A program made the position numbers and the translations under genes. Source: Perilla frutescens (lineage: Eukaryota; Streptophyta; Magnoliopsida; Lamiales; Lamiaceae). From it: a stretch of 64,000 nucleotides of DNA. The notes below the pieces were generated by a model. It did not search any database and was not told where the DNA came from. It worked only from the letters and a program-made list of their open reading frames with translations. The DNA is taken from assembly GCA_026008535.1 (NCBI GenBank), contig BRKX01000009.1, positions 35,973,001 to 36,037,000 on the forward strand, in the 5' to 3' direction. Shown piece after piece: positions 46,100 through 57,298 of this stretch (position 1 is its first letter; every line of letters begins with the position of its first letter).

Positions 46100-48340
46100 C
46101 AAAAAAGAAAATTATCACATTAAAAGCTAACAATTTTAAAAACATAACAAATACCATATTTGAATTATTAATAAAAAAAACCAATACCAACATGCTATTA
46201 TAATGATGTATATCTAATACGAACAAAAATACACCCCTACACCATAACAATATATTCCTAATTTGCTATTGATTTCGAAATAATTTGCTAATTATACCTT
46301 CACAATTTGTCATATACTTCACAACAGTCTATTCATATATTAATAATTTGCTAATCAAACCTTATTAATTTGTTACAAACGACGAATGCAACCAAACCAG
46401 ATAACCTGTCTATATAAATAACAATATTTAAAAATCTAATCTGCTAAATATAGATTAATAGTTTGCTAATATAGCCTTTCTAATTTGCTAAAGATGTCAT
46501 TTCCAATCAAACCAAAATCAACAAATAAAACGATCACACCATAACCAAAAATCCCTAATTTGTGTTGATTATCTATCAATAAACTTTTTAATACACCTGA
46601 CTATATTACATAAAATCATTTGAAGAAATAAATTACATATTGGCCAACTAGTAGGGAATTGAAGGGCGGAAGCAAGATATAAACAGTTAATTATTTTATT
46701 ATGATACCATGGAATGATAAATTTACTGTTATTCATATTCTCTCGCCTTCTCTTTTTATCCTCTCGTCTCGGCTGCCTTGATTGTGCTTCTATATCACAA
46801 TAAAAGAAAAAAAGACAACATTATAAACATCTTATGCCAAAAGTAATTTTGCTAAAATATATCAATAAAAAATGACAAATAAAGATTGACCATATAGATA
46901 CAATACACGATACCCATAAATTAAATATGATATATGCAACCCTAATATTAGATAACTAAATAATTTTCATATAACCACAACCTACGGCCATAAAAATTTC
47001 AAGTATTCAATACATGAAATCAATAATTCATTCCCGCATTTAAATACATAAACATAAATTAAAGACATGAAAGCACAAATATTCAACTCATAACATCAAA
47101 ATTTGCTTCACAAATTCAGTGAAAACATTAAAAAATGTTATGACAACACCAAGCATTACTTATCTCAATAATCTGCTAATCATGTCTTAATAATTTACTA
47201 ATTTTAAATCACTAATTTGCTATAAACAGAACATCAGGTTGATAAAACACGAATTCAAGTGGCAAATTTTCATAGTTTTAACATTTGCTAATAATATCGT
47301 AATAATTTGCTAGACACAAAGCCTGAATGGTTTATCTTCACCTCTATAATCATCCAGCCTCACGATTTGCTAATCATATATGCCAAATTTGCTATAAAAT
47401 AATATAAATATGTTATAAAATTCTCCAATTTGACATAAATAATAAATATTCATACAATACCAACAGTCAACATATCACGAGATGAAGACAACAACACCAC
47501 ATTTCTTGACAAAATTCCAACAGTGGACACGTAAATCAATCATACATACCACATAACTCAATCATAAAGACGGTATTCCCCACTAGCAAATGGAAGATAG
47601 CTCTAAATTCGCTAATCATAAAATACTAATTCGTTAATCATATAGCACTAATTTGCTAATTATTTCTGACTGATTTGCTAATTATATCTTCTTAGTTTCG
47701 CTTTAAAAATTAAATAAAATATAATACACTAGACCAATATATTATTTTGCTATAATGACATATCAATTAGATATAAAGAAACTACCTCTTGCGCGACTAC
47801 CTGACGTTCCTTCTTTCGCGGAACCCCCTTCTTGTTGTTAACTAAAAATTCAAATAAAATGCTACTCAGAATTATTCGATGCAAAACAATAAATTATTTG
47901 ATATAAAGACAGGATAATTTTGCTATAAACAACATGACAAATTGCTAATAATTGCATATCAATTTGCTAAAAATAGGATATACATATGCAAGAAGATGAT
48001 AGAGGTGTTTTCTGGCTGAAAGTAGCACAAATTTTGCTAATAATATCGTAATAATTTGCTATAAACAAGATCTAAAATTGCTAAAAATAAATTATCAATT
48101 TCCTAAAACAAATATATATATAACTGCAACATTTGCTAATAATGTCGTAATAATTTGCTCTAAACCAATATCAACAATGCTAAAAACACAATATTCATTT
48201 GTAAATCTTTTTAAATTTAACTAACTATAAAAAATTATAAATTTAAAAATATTAAAAAACTAAAATCATAATAACCATTTGATTAATACAATATTCATAA
48301 AAAATTATATTAAATAAATAACTCTACAAAAATTACAATA
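46100..48340. repeat. ATTTGCTAAT-rich right part of MULE H
   Basis: Dozens of AATTTGCTAA variants, all in one orientation. Two basic exon-like pieces on the minus strand (about 46800-46730 with SRQPRREDKKRRREN, and about 47842-47785) may be remnants of element genes. No intact gene. Confidence 0.7.
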
Positions 48341-48359
48341 CAATGAATAACAAAATCAT

Positions 48360-48510
48360 ATGGGCAGTTAGGTACCCAGAGAGTATGGGGACGGGTACAA
48401 CAATTACTACCCACGCGGGTATGGAGACGGGTACGGGTATTTTTTTTAAATGCGGGTATGGGGACGGGTACCATAGTACCCTACCCATACCCTACCCATT
48501 GCCATCCCTA
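48360..48510. mobile_element. hAT-type MITE fragment
   Basis: Right end ATTGCCATCCCTA with GGTATGGGGACGGGTA-type internal words, similar to the complete hAT MITE at 58340. The left end is missing. It abuts the truncated end of MULE H. Confidence 0.6.
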
Positions 48511-49432
48511 CTTTGGTTAAAAATTAGATCTTCGTGCTACACAAAAAATGAGGGTATAATTTTAATAAAAGTAAAGGGTTAATTTCACTTTTGCTTGTGT
48601 AAGGATAGGATTCGAACACATATTGATTCAAATCTTACATTTTTGGCATCTGAGTGTAATTATTTTTCGACTTTTTAAGTTTCAAATTTTATTTTTCAAC
48701 TTTTTTTGGCTTTTTTAGTCCCAACTAAAATGGTATTTTTAGTCTCAATATTCACACTTTTAGGACTAAAATTATCGGTTTTCTGGAAGTTGAGACAAAA
48801 AATTCAGAAATAAAATTTAGGACAAAAAATATAAAAATTGAGACTAAATGTATTTGGACTATATTCTTACTATGTCACAAGTGAAAAACCATCTAAACGT
48901 TGTAAAAGAGCTTAAATTTTACAAATGAAAATTTAGAAAATCAAATTAAGAAAAAAAAAATGAAACTACATGAATCCTTACAAATAAAAGTACAATGTGA
49001 TCAAACTTCAAAAAAACAAAAGTAGGGGATCAAAATATACTTTATATATTTCCAATATTTACCTTTGGACCAAATGAGATGGCAACGTTGGAGCATCGCG
49101 ATGACAGGCACTTGTCACTAAATTCAATACACTATACGGAATTGATGTTGATGTCAACATGCGCTATTATACCAATGGCTGGCTGGTTCCAATTGTTTTA
49201 TTCTTATTTATATATATATAAATATATATATATAATAATGTAGTCATGTAGTAAAAGTTAGAGAAATAAAATCTCTACATAACATTAATATTTTTATTAA
49301 TTTTGGTTGATCAATTCTTTATTACTTTTTCGTACGTTTTGAAATAATCTTGATGATCTATTTGGTATCTCGTAATAAAATCATATATATTTTGAAGTTA
49401 GTTTGATTAAATAAATTTTGTTATATATATAT
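48511..49432. other. AT-rich stretch between MULE H and MULE F
   Basis: No gene is recognised. A short imperfect inverted pattern around TTTAGTCTCAAT...ATTGAGACTAAA (about 48758-48848) suggests a small TIR remnant. Confidence 0.4.
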
Positions 49433-49718
49433 ATCTAGTATGAGATGGGATCATGTGAGAACTACACCCACTTGTAAGAACTGAGAATCAATTTCAACCA
49501 CAGATCTCATCTATTTGGACGGCCAAGATGCACTCCAAGATTAAAAAACGCGGTGGCATTACTGTAATTATAGTGACTTTTTAATAAATTGAGGGTATTT
49601 TCGTAATTTATGAAATCTATTATTTTTGAATACAAATCAGATATGAGGAGAAAGTGAGGGATCTCTACATGAGTTGGGCCAAGGATCCCGAGTTTCTTCA
49701 GTTTGACATCCCAACTAA

Positions 49719-49981
49719 TCACTTTATGCTCATAAATTCGTCGGACTCCACCGCGTGATCGTGGTGGTGTGGCGGCGGCGGGCAAGGACTCATCAGTTGG
49801 GGTAGGATGAAGTTGACGGTGCTATTCCGGGTGCAGTAGTAGGAGGCCAGTGTCATGGTGGTGATGAGGAGGAGGATGCCCACGGAGACGCCGATGCCGT
49901 AGCTGAAGCCGCCAATGTTTTGGGAACCGAGGAAGCCGCCGGAGTCGGTGGTGGAGGGAGCTTAAGGTGGCCAGCGTCCAT
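49719..49981 (-). pseudogene. Captured fragment of a RING-H2 (ATL-type) ubiquitin ligase gene
   Basis: On the minus strand a GC-rich, host-like coding stretch encodes GGFSYGIGVSVGILLLITT followed by MTLASYYCTRN, then a Pro-rich tail (SPCPPPPHHHDH). A Gly-rich start leading into a single membrane helix ending SYYCTR is characteristic of the N-terminus of plant ATL RING-H2 ligases (the ATL59/66/67-like group). The only ATG (49981-49979, MDAGHLKLPP) is in a different frame from the helix, so a frameshift separates them. The RING domain is absent; after the helix the sequence no longer follows the family. GC content contrasts sharply with the rest of the element. This fits gene-fragment capture by a Pack-MULE. 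Confidence 0.68.
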
Positions 49982-50149
49982 AGATATGGGGATTAATGAG
50001 AGGTTTGTAGTTGTAGTTGAATATTGTTGAAGTTTCTATGAGGTTGAAAGTCAACGGTAGTGGAAGATTGATTGCGAATTACAAATTGGGGGAGATTTTT
50101 ATTTAGGGAATATGCATTTGAATTTAGATAATTTACAATTAATTGTTGT

Positions 50150-51800
50150 AGAGTGGTGAAAATAAAAATGCTAAAAACATAATCGGAATGCTAAAATAAG
50201 TCATGACAATGCTAAAACCCTAAAAGAGCAATGCTAAAATAAGTCATGACAGTGCTAAAACCTTAAAAGAGTTATGCTAAAATAAGTCATGACAATGCTA
50301 AAATAGAAAATGACAGTGCTAAAACCTAAAAGAGCAATGCTAAAAAAGACCATAACAGTGCTAAAATAGAAAATGACAGTGCTAAAAAATGATTTGTAAG
50401 TGCTAAAAGTCAAAATGCCATTGTTAAAACTTCAAAATTCAAATACTAGTACTAAAAAAGAAATGTCATAGCTGATATTTAATTTTTTGCATTGCTTATA
50501 AGGAACATGTCACATATCCGCGACTGCATACATAATCGAAATCAATTTAAATTACAAAAACTATTCGATATTTATTGACATATATAAACTTGATCAAGTA
50601 ATTAATGATTTGTTTGGAGGGAAGTAAAAAATATAAATAAATTGTTTTTTCTTCAACAGAAAGCGATTCTGATATAGCTTGGAATAATCGAAGAAACGAC
50701 GACTTTTGGCATTTTTCTTATACATATATATGTTTCTAGTTGGAATGCAGAAATATTTTGAGTAATGATTATGACGAAATAAATATTGGCCTTTGATGTG
50801 ATGATCTATTGATGCATGCAATTCGTAAAAATTATGATGCACATCTGAATGTTGTAAGCTCCCGGGTTTGATTAAACTCTGATATGATCATGTTGAAATC
50901 GAATCTTGCATATAGAATTTCAATTGATTGCAGAACAAGCAAATAAGCCATTTTGGCTGTTTATTTCTGTAAATGAAATGTTCGTTCAAAATTGCAACAG
51001 AAAGTGTGCGTTGCTCTTATTTATACACACATACACACCGAGAGCATCATGAAAATATCTAAACATATCAATGGTTGAGATGCTCAATCCACACTCGTTT
51101 GAATTGGACGCTCACGATCATATGTTTAGTCTAAAAGACTCTAAAAGAGAAATGCTAAAAAAGGCCATAACAGGGCTAAAATAAAAAATGACAGTGCTAA
51201 AAAATGATTTGTAAGTGCTAAAAGTCAAAATACCATTGTTAAAACTTTAGAATTCAAATACTAGTGCTAAAAAAAGAATGTCATAGCTGATATTTAATTT
51301 TTTGCATTGCTTATAAGGGTTTTAATATCTCTAGCAGGTGTCTAACAACAGTGCTAAATAAGGAAACATACGTGCTAAAGTAGAAACTACAAGTGCTAAA
51401 ATACTTTATAAAAGTGCTAAAATACTTTATTTTATTTCAATCCCTTTGTTATATAAATGTAACTGGACAAAGGCTCCTCGTCTACCTTCCTTGAAACTGA
51501 AATCTTGTGAGTTTCAATTTCCTATTTCCTCTTTGAAGTTAAATATGCTGAAGGATGTCCTCGGGCAAAAACACTTAATGATGCTAGACGTGCCAATTTC
51601 AAGTGCAAATGTGGAGTTCTCCAACAGAAATGGTTATTCTGATTGTATATATTCTGATACAGTTAATGATAGTGCAAAAAGAAAGTTGATTTGAGAGTTT
51701 CTTGTCATGCTAAACAAAGGTCATGTTAGTGCTAAAATAAGTCATGCTAGTGCTAAAATAAATCATGACAGTGCTAAAATAGGGAATGACAATGCTAAAA
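50150..51800 (+). repeat. GTGCTAAAA array with a 177 bp direct duplication (MULE F)
   Basis: Many AGTGCTAAAA/AATGCTAAAA words, all plus-oriented. Blocks 50327-50503 and 51142-51318 are equal in length (177 bp) and nearly identical, both ending CATTGCTTATAAGG. The ORF 51446-51694 between array parts is unassigned. Confidence 0.82.
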
Positions 51801-52084
51801 CCCTAAATTGAAAAATACACGCGTGAATCACATATACATTGAAATTTCCGATTTTACCCTTACTAAGTTTTAGGGGCAGTGAACTTCCAAGATATTACAA
51901 TTATGCCACTGCTTTTTTTTAAAAAAATTTGGAGCAGATCTGGTCGTACAAATCAGAGCAATATGTGGTTGAGATTGGTTCTCAGTTCTCACCTAGGGTG
52001 TGGTTTCTTCTGGAACCCAACCCTATATAGTATATATATATAGTGTGTATATTGTGTGTGTATTATATATATATATATATATAT

Positions 52085-55000
52085 GGGTGGTTATAATGCA
52101 AACCAATCCTAGTGTAAGAATTAGGAACCCATCTCACACCATACAATCAATAAAGATCTATGACCTAGATTTGATTAAAAAGGGTGGTGGCAATTCTGTA
52201 ATATTTGAAAAAAGATTCGCGCGGGGGTATTAATATAATGGGTAAATTACAATTTGATACCTGACCTTTCGACCTTTTAACAAACATGTCCCGACTTTTA
52301 TATATTAAAGTTATGTCAATTTATATCTTGGGAATGTATATAGTTTATATAAAAATGCGTTAAATCATTTCATTTTTTTATATTGATCTAACGTCAATTA
52401 AAATATTTATGTATATTATTACCATCACTTATTGAAGAAGTCATACATAAAATTCGATGAGAATACATATAATTATCCATTTGTCAAAGGTTGTAACTCG
52501 TAAGGTTTAAAAAAAAATTATTTAAATCTTCTATATATTATGTGAATAGTTAATTATTAAATAATGTATGAATATTCATTAAAAATAATTATATAAAAAA
52601 ATAACATTAAAATATTTAATGAATGTATTATATTTCAAATTAAACAAGCCCCGAATAATTTTCTCATTTTCTTATTTATTAAACTTACATGGAAATAAAT
52701 AAAGTTTTTAATATTTATTTTTTTAGGTATGACGTGGCATTATAAAAATCCACATAAGATTTTTTGTTGTCCACATATGTTATAGGATACTAAATAGTTG
52801 ACCATGTGATAGATTTGATAAAAATTTATAAGGTTGGGTATCAAACTGTAAATATATAAAGATCGGGACATTTTTGTTGAAAGGTTGAAAGGTCACGTAT
52901 CAAACTGTAATTTGCCCTAATATAATTTGGTAATTCTTATAAAAATCGTGGATGATATTTGATAACATATCGTCATGCCAATGAAGTATTATCATCATAC
53001 TAACAAAGCGTTATCATTATGCTAATGAAATTTTTTTATCATATTGTTAACGAAAATTAAATTCTAAAGTGTAATTATAAATTCTAATGGGATGAAATAA
53101 ATCATAATTCAGATATAATAAAGTCCAATGATCTAAAAATTAGAATTAAATTCTAAAAATTAATTATAAACCCTAATTGGATGGAATAAACCATAATAGC
53201 AATATAAATATATAACATTAGCATAATAATATTGTTTTATCAGCACTGCGAATAAACTATGTTAGCATATAGCAATTCATCGTTAGCATAAGGTATAAAC
53301 CATATAAGGATGAAGAAAACTCTAACTAATATATTCTAATTTGATGAAATAAATAATATATCATAATCAATTAGTAACTAAAACATAAAAACTAAATCAT
53401 AAAAAATAATTATAAGTCCTAATTGAAATGTAATAAATCATAATAATAATATAAGTATGTGTACTACGTTAACATTATGATAATCATTCATTAGCACAAT
53501 GAATTCAATATGTTAGCATATAACAAATGCTTCGTTAGCATACATTATCAACTTATCATAATACTGACGAACCATTATTTAAAAGCTAACGAAAGCATTT
53601 TCGCGCTGGACACGAGTAAAAATTTATATTTGTATTTTTTGTCTATATTTATTTGAACAAATATATTCATGAATGATCTTGAATTAAAGAGCATGAAAAG
53701 AGATCTTTAATTTGGTATATTATTTGCGTTGATCTGATTTGAAACGAATGAGTTATGGTCGTTCAAAGTTTTTAGGATTTTTTTTAAAAAGCGATGACAT
53801 CAACTTTTTTTTATGGGGATTGGACAACTATATCCCCGCCTCCCTTTTTTTGCCTTGACTTTGAAATTTAATCTCAGCCATTAGATCATTCAGGTGAACG
53901 GTATAAGATGGGTTCCTAGTTCCTACACTAGAGAAATGTGTATTTTTGATCTAACCCCTATATATATAGGGGGTATAGTTGTCCAATCCCTAGATGATCT
54001 AATGACTGAGATTAAATGTCAAAGTCAAGGCAAAAAAAAGGAGGCAGGGGTATAGTTGTCCAATCCCTATAAAAAAAAAGCTGATGTCATCACTTTTAAA
54101 AAAATACTAAAAACTTTAAACGACCATAATTCACTCGTTTCAAATCGGATCAACGTAAATAATATACCAAATTAAAAATCTATTCATGCTCTTTAATTCA
54201 AGATCAGTAATGGATATATTTGTTCAAATAAAATATACATTTTTACTCGTGTCCAGCGCGAAAATACTTTCGTTAGCTTTTAAATAATGGTTCATCAGCA
54301 TTATGATAAATTGATAACGTATGCTAACGAAGCATTTGTTATATGCTAACATATTGCATTCATTGTGCTAATGAATGATTATCATAATGTTAACGTAGTA
54401 CGCATACTTATATTATTATTATGATTTATTACATTTCAATTATGATTTATAATTATTTTTTATGATTTAATTTTTATGTTTTAGTTACTAATTGAATATT
54501 ACATATTATTTATTTCATCAAATTAGAATATATTAGTTAGAGTTTTCTTCATCCATTTATGGTTTATAACTTATGCTAACGATGAATTGCTATATGCTAA
54601 AATAGTTTATTCGCAATGCTGATAAAATAATATCATTATGCTAATGTTTTATATTTATATTGTTATTATGATTTATTCCATCCAATTGGGGTTTATAACT
54701 AATTTTTGAATTTAATTCTATTTTTTTATCATTAAAGTTTATTATATCTGAATTATGGTTTATTTCATCCTATTAGAATTTATAACTACACGTTAGAATT
54801 TAATTTTTCATTAACAATATGAGAAAAATTTTCATTAGCATAAAAATAACGCTTCTTTAGCATGATGATAATACTTCGTTAGCATGACGATATGTTATTA
54901 AATATCCTCCGCGATTTTTATAAAAATTACCAAATTACGTTAATACCCCCGCGCAAATTTTCTTTCAAATATTACATAATTGCCACCACTCCTTTTAATC

Positions 55001-55087
55001 AAATCTGGACCATAGATCTTTATTGATTATATGGTGTGAGATGGGTTCCTAGTTCTTACACTAGGTAGGGTTTGCATTGTAACCCTC

Positions 55088-55090
<3 letters not shown>
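52085..55090. mobile_element. MULE D: foldback element with about 1.1 kb inverted arms
   Basis: Left end GGGTGGTTATAATGCAAACC and right end (inward) GGGGAGGGTTACAATGCAAA. The inverted match then continues without a break for about 1.1 kb: GTGTAAGAA, CCATCTCACACCATA, CAATAAAGATCTATG, through to GGATTGGACAACTATA and TTAGATCAT. The arms are 52085-53892 (with a 687 bp insertion) and 53992-55090, around a 99 bp spacer. Both flanks are TATATATAT. No coding sequence. The CGTTAGCATA word recurs in the left arm and its complement in the right arm. Confidence 0.87.
52240..52917. mobile_element. MULE-type MITE nested in the left arm of MULE D, 678 bp
   Basis: Exact 9 bp duplication TAATATAAT (52231-52239 and 52918-52926). 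Ends GGGTAAATTACAATTTGATA and (inward) GGGCAAATTACAGTTTGATA, continuing ACCTGACCTTTCGACC / ACGTGACCTTTCAACC. It is absent from the matching position of the right arm. Confidence 0.9.

Positions 55091-55135
<45 letters not shown>
55091..55135 (+). repeat. (TA)n microsatellite between MULE D and MULE E
   Basis: About 22 uninterrupted TA units, the longest TA tract in the MULE chain. Confidence 0.97.
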
Positions 55136-55137
<2 letters not shown>

Positions 55138-56216
55138 GGGTGGGTTCAAATAGGAACCAATCCCCAGTGAGAACCTAGAAACCAATCAAATTCAAGGATT
55201 TTGAAAAGCGGATAAAAAGACGGTCTCATAGTTGTAAATATATAAAATTCGAAATATAAGGGGTAATTCTAAATTTTTTTTTATAAAGTGATGTCATCAT
55301 CATTTAAAAAATTCTTAAAAACTTTAAATAATCATAGCTTACTCATTTTTTATCCAATTTACGCAAAAAATATATCAAATTAAAGAATTTTTCATGCTCT
55401 TTCATTTAAGATCCATAGTGCATATGTTTATTTGAGCAAAAATTGATGAAAAATATAAAAAACTTTTTTTCACACATATTCAACTCGTAACTGTCAGATA
55501 TTGCTAAATATGATATCACAATATTGCTCATATCTTATGTTTATGTTGCTAACATGAAATTTTTTATGCACCACTTTGAATCTTAAACAATTATAATTTT
55601 ATCAATGCTTAAAAATTATTTTGAAAACTTGTAATATTTGAGAATTTAAGCCATACTAGTATATCATTATTCACATATTAGCGACATGTTACTAACATAT
55701 TAGCAAAGTATTAGTCACATATTAGCAGTGTGTATATTTCTAACATATTAGCAATATGTTGTATGTATAAATGATGTTCCACATATTACACAATATTATT
55801 TTAAATGTGGTCCAATGTTATATGTATGTTGTTTAATTAATACGTGTCAATTTAATATTATGATCTCATCAAGTTACCAAAATGAGTCTACCTCATGTTA
55901 GCAACAAAATTTCTTGATATTAGCAATATAAATCTCTCATGTTAGCATATTAATTCAACGCCAGAAAAGACAACGGTTTTAAAGTGTTGTCTATTTAATT
56001 CCGGGAATTGGGCCCAAAATCCGAAAATACATAACCTAATTTCTAAATTACGAAAATAACACCACATTCATTAAGTTCTCAAATATTACAAGTTTCCACC
56101 TTACTTTAACTAAAACTTTGATTAAATTATGGTCATTAGATCTAATCAAACTAAGGTTAGGATTGGTTATTAGGTTCATCTCACGAGAGAATTGGATTCC
56201 TATTTGAACCATTCCC
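55138..56216. mobile_element. MULE E, non-autonomous, about 1.08 kb
   Basis: Left end GGGTGGGTTCAAATAGGAAC; right end (inward) AGGGAATGGTTCAAATAGGA. Flanks TATATATCT and TATATATGT match at 8 of 9 positions. TATTAGCA words cluster at 55675-55950. No coding sequence. Confidence 0.75.
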
Positions 56217-56282
56217 TATATATGTGTATATGTATATGTATATGTATATCATACATCATCAATGTTAAGATGTAAGAACATT

Positions 56283-56402
56283 AGTCCCGATGGGGATGAC
56301 TTAGTGGTGGAGTGAGGTTGCTTGGAGATCAAAGGTCACGGATTCGAATCTCCTCAATACCACAAATTGGGTGTGTGAGTAAAAAAAATAAAAATAAAAA
56401 AT
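56283..56402 (+). mobile_element. tRNA-derived SINE, about 120 bp
   Basis: A box A-like GGATGACTTAGTGG (56294-56307) and a box B-like GGATTCGAATCTC (56339-56351) form a Pol III internal promoter. The body ends TGGGTGTGTGAGT plus an A-rich tail (AAAAAAAATAAAAATAAAAA). The flanks AACATT at 56277-56282 and 56403-56408 are a likely target duplication. Confidence 0.8.
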
Positions 56403-56408
56403 AACATT

Positions 56409-57200
56409 GAGGTCAAAGATAATATCCTTCTTAAATATTTATGTTTGAATTCAAGTCTTGACTTAATCTTACGAATCTTACCCCATAATCTATAGGGTAG
56501 TCTCACACAAATCTCATTGAAAAGAACTTTAAACATTAATAATTATAGGCACGCAACATTTTTACTTAATAAAGTTGAGGAAGGTATCAAAGTTTCTATA
56601 TGGTTTGCTAGAAACTTATAAGTAATTAATTATGATGCAACAATACACTAGAATGGAGTTAAAGTTGAAGAATCGAAGATAAGGTTCCAAAAGGTGAATA
56701 AAGTCATACTCATGCATATCTGAAAGCAATTCGATCAGATATATTCCTTCAACCTTTCCTTTCCTTTCCTTTTTGACTTCTTAGCTTTATTTTATTTTCA
56801 TATTAATTAATTGACGTTTTCAATAGTGGTCCATTGCAACCACTATCTCCTACTGGATATTAATAACAATAATAATTGATATTAAAAATGATATCATCAA
56901 GATATTGAAACGAAATTTGTCTGCAGTATATTAATTGTCTGCCGTCAAGTCATTAAGAATATGGGTAATGGGTATCGTATATATAATTTTTTTTAATGAT
57001 TATTCATTTTAAATTTTAATTTTATTAGGTAAAGAAAAATAAAAGATTATTATTTATTACATTTAATTTTAAATTGTTCATTTTTAATTATAATTTAGTT
57101 ACTAAATTAAATATCAAATTATTGCTAAAGTTTATGATAAGCTTACTAAATATTATATTATTGCATTGTATTATGAATGTGCAAATATATATATATATAT
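56409..57200. other. AT-rich stretch without recognisable feature
   Basis: No gene, RNA or clear element seen on either strand. Confidence 0.5.
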
Positions 57201-57298
57201 ATATTAAAATTCAATATTTATTGAGTACAGTGTGTACCGGTATGACGGTATATACCTTCACTTCGGTACATACTGTGGTACAGTATTTACCAATATAT

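Larger units (their letters stand above)
43001..48340. mobile_element. MULE H: deleted relative of E2, right end missing
   Basis: The left end AGTATAGAGATCAAATGAGA is the same as E2 and directly follows a TA tract. It holds the FAR1 region of the transposase (44384-45140), then an abrupt deletion, then a short fused piece of the Ulp1 gene (45931-46090). TAGCAAATT words face one way before about 45.6 kb and the opposite way after 45.85 kb. The expected right terminus is not present; sequence of this type fades out between about 48.2 and 48.36 kb, where a hAT-like fragment follows. Confidence 0.75.
49442..52024. mobile_element. MULE F: Pack-MULE-like element, same family as B, inverted
   Basis: Left end GAGATGGGATCATGTGAGAA and right end (inward) AGGGTTGGGTTCCAGAAGAA are the termini of MULE B swapped. 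The flanks ATCTAGTAT (49433-49441) and ATATAGTAT (52025-52033) match at 8 of 9 positions. It carries a captured RING-H2/ATL-like fragment near its left end and many GTGCTAAAA copies. No transposase. Confidence 0.83.
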
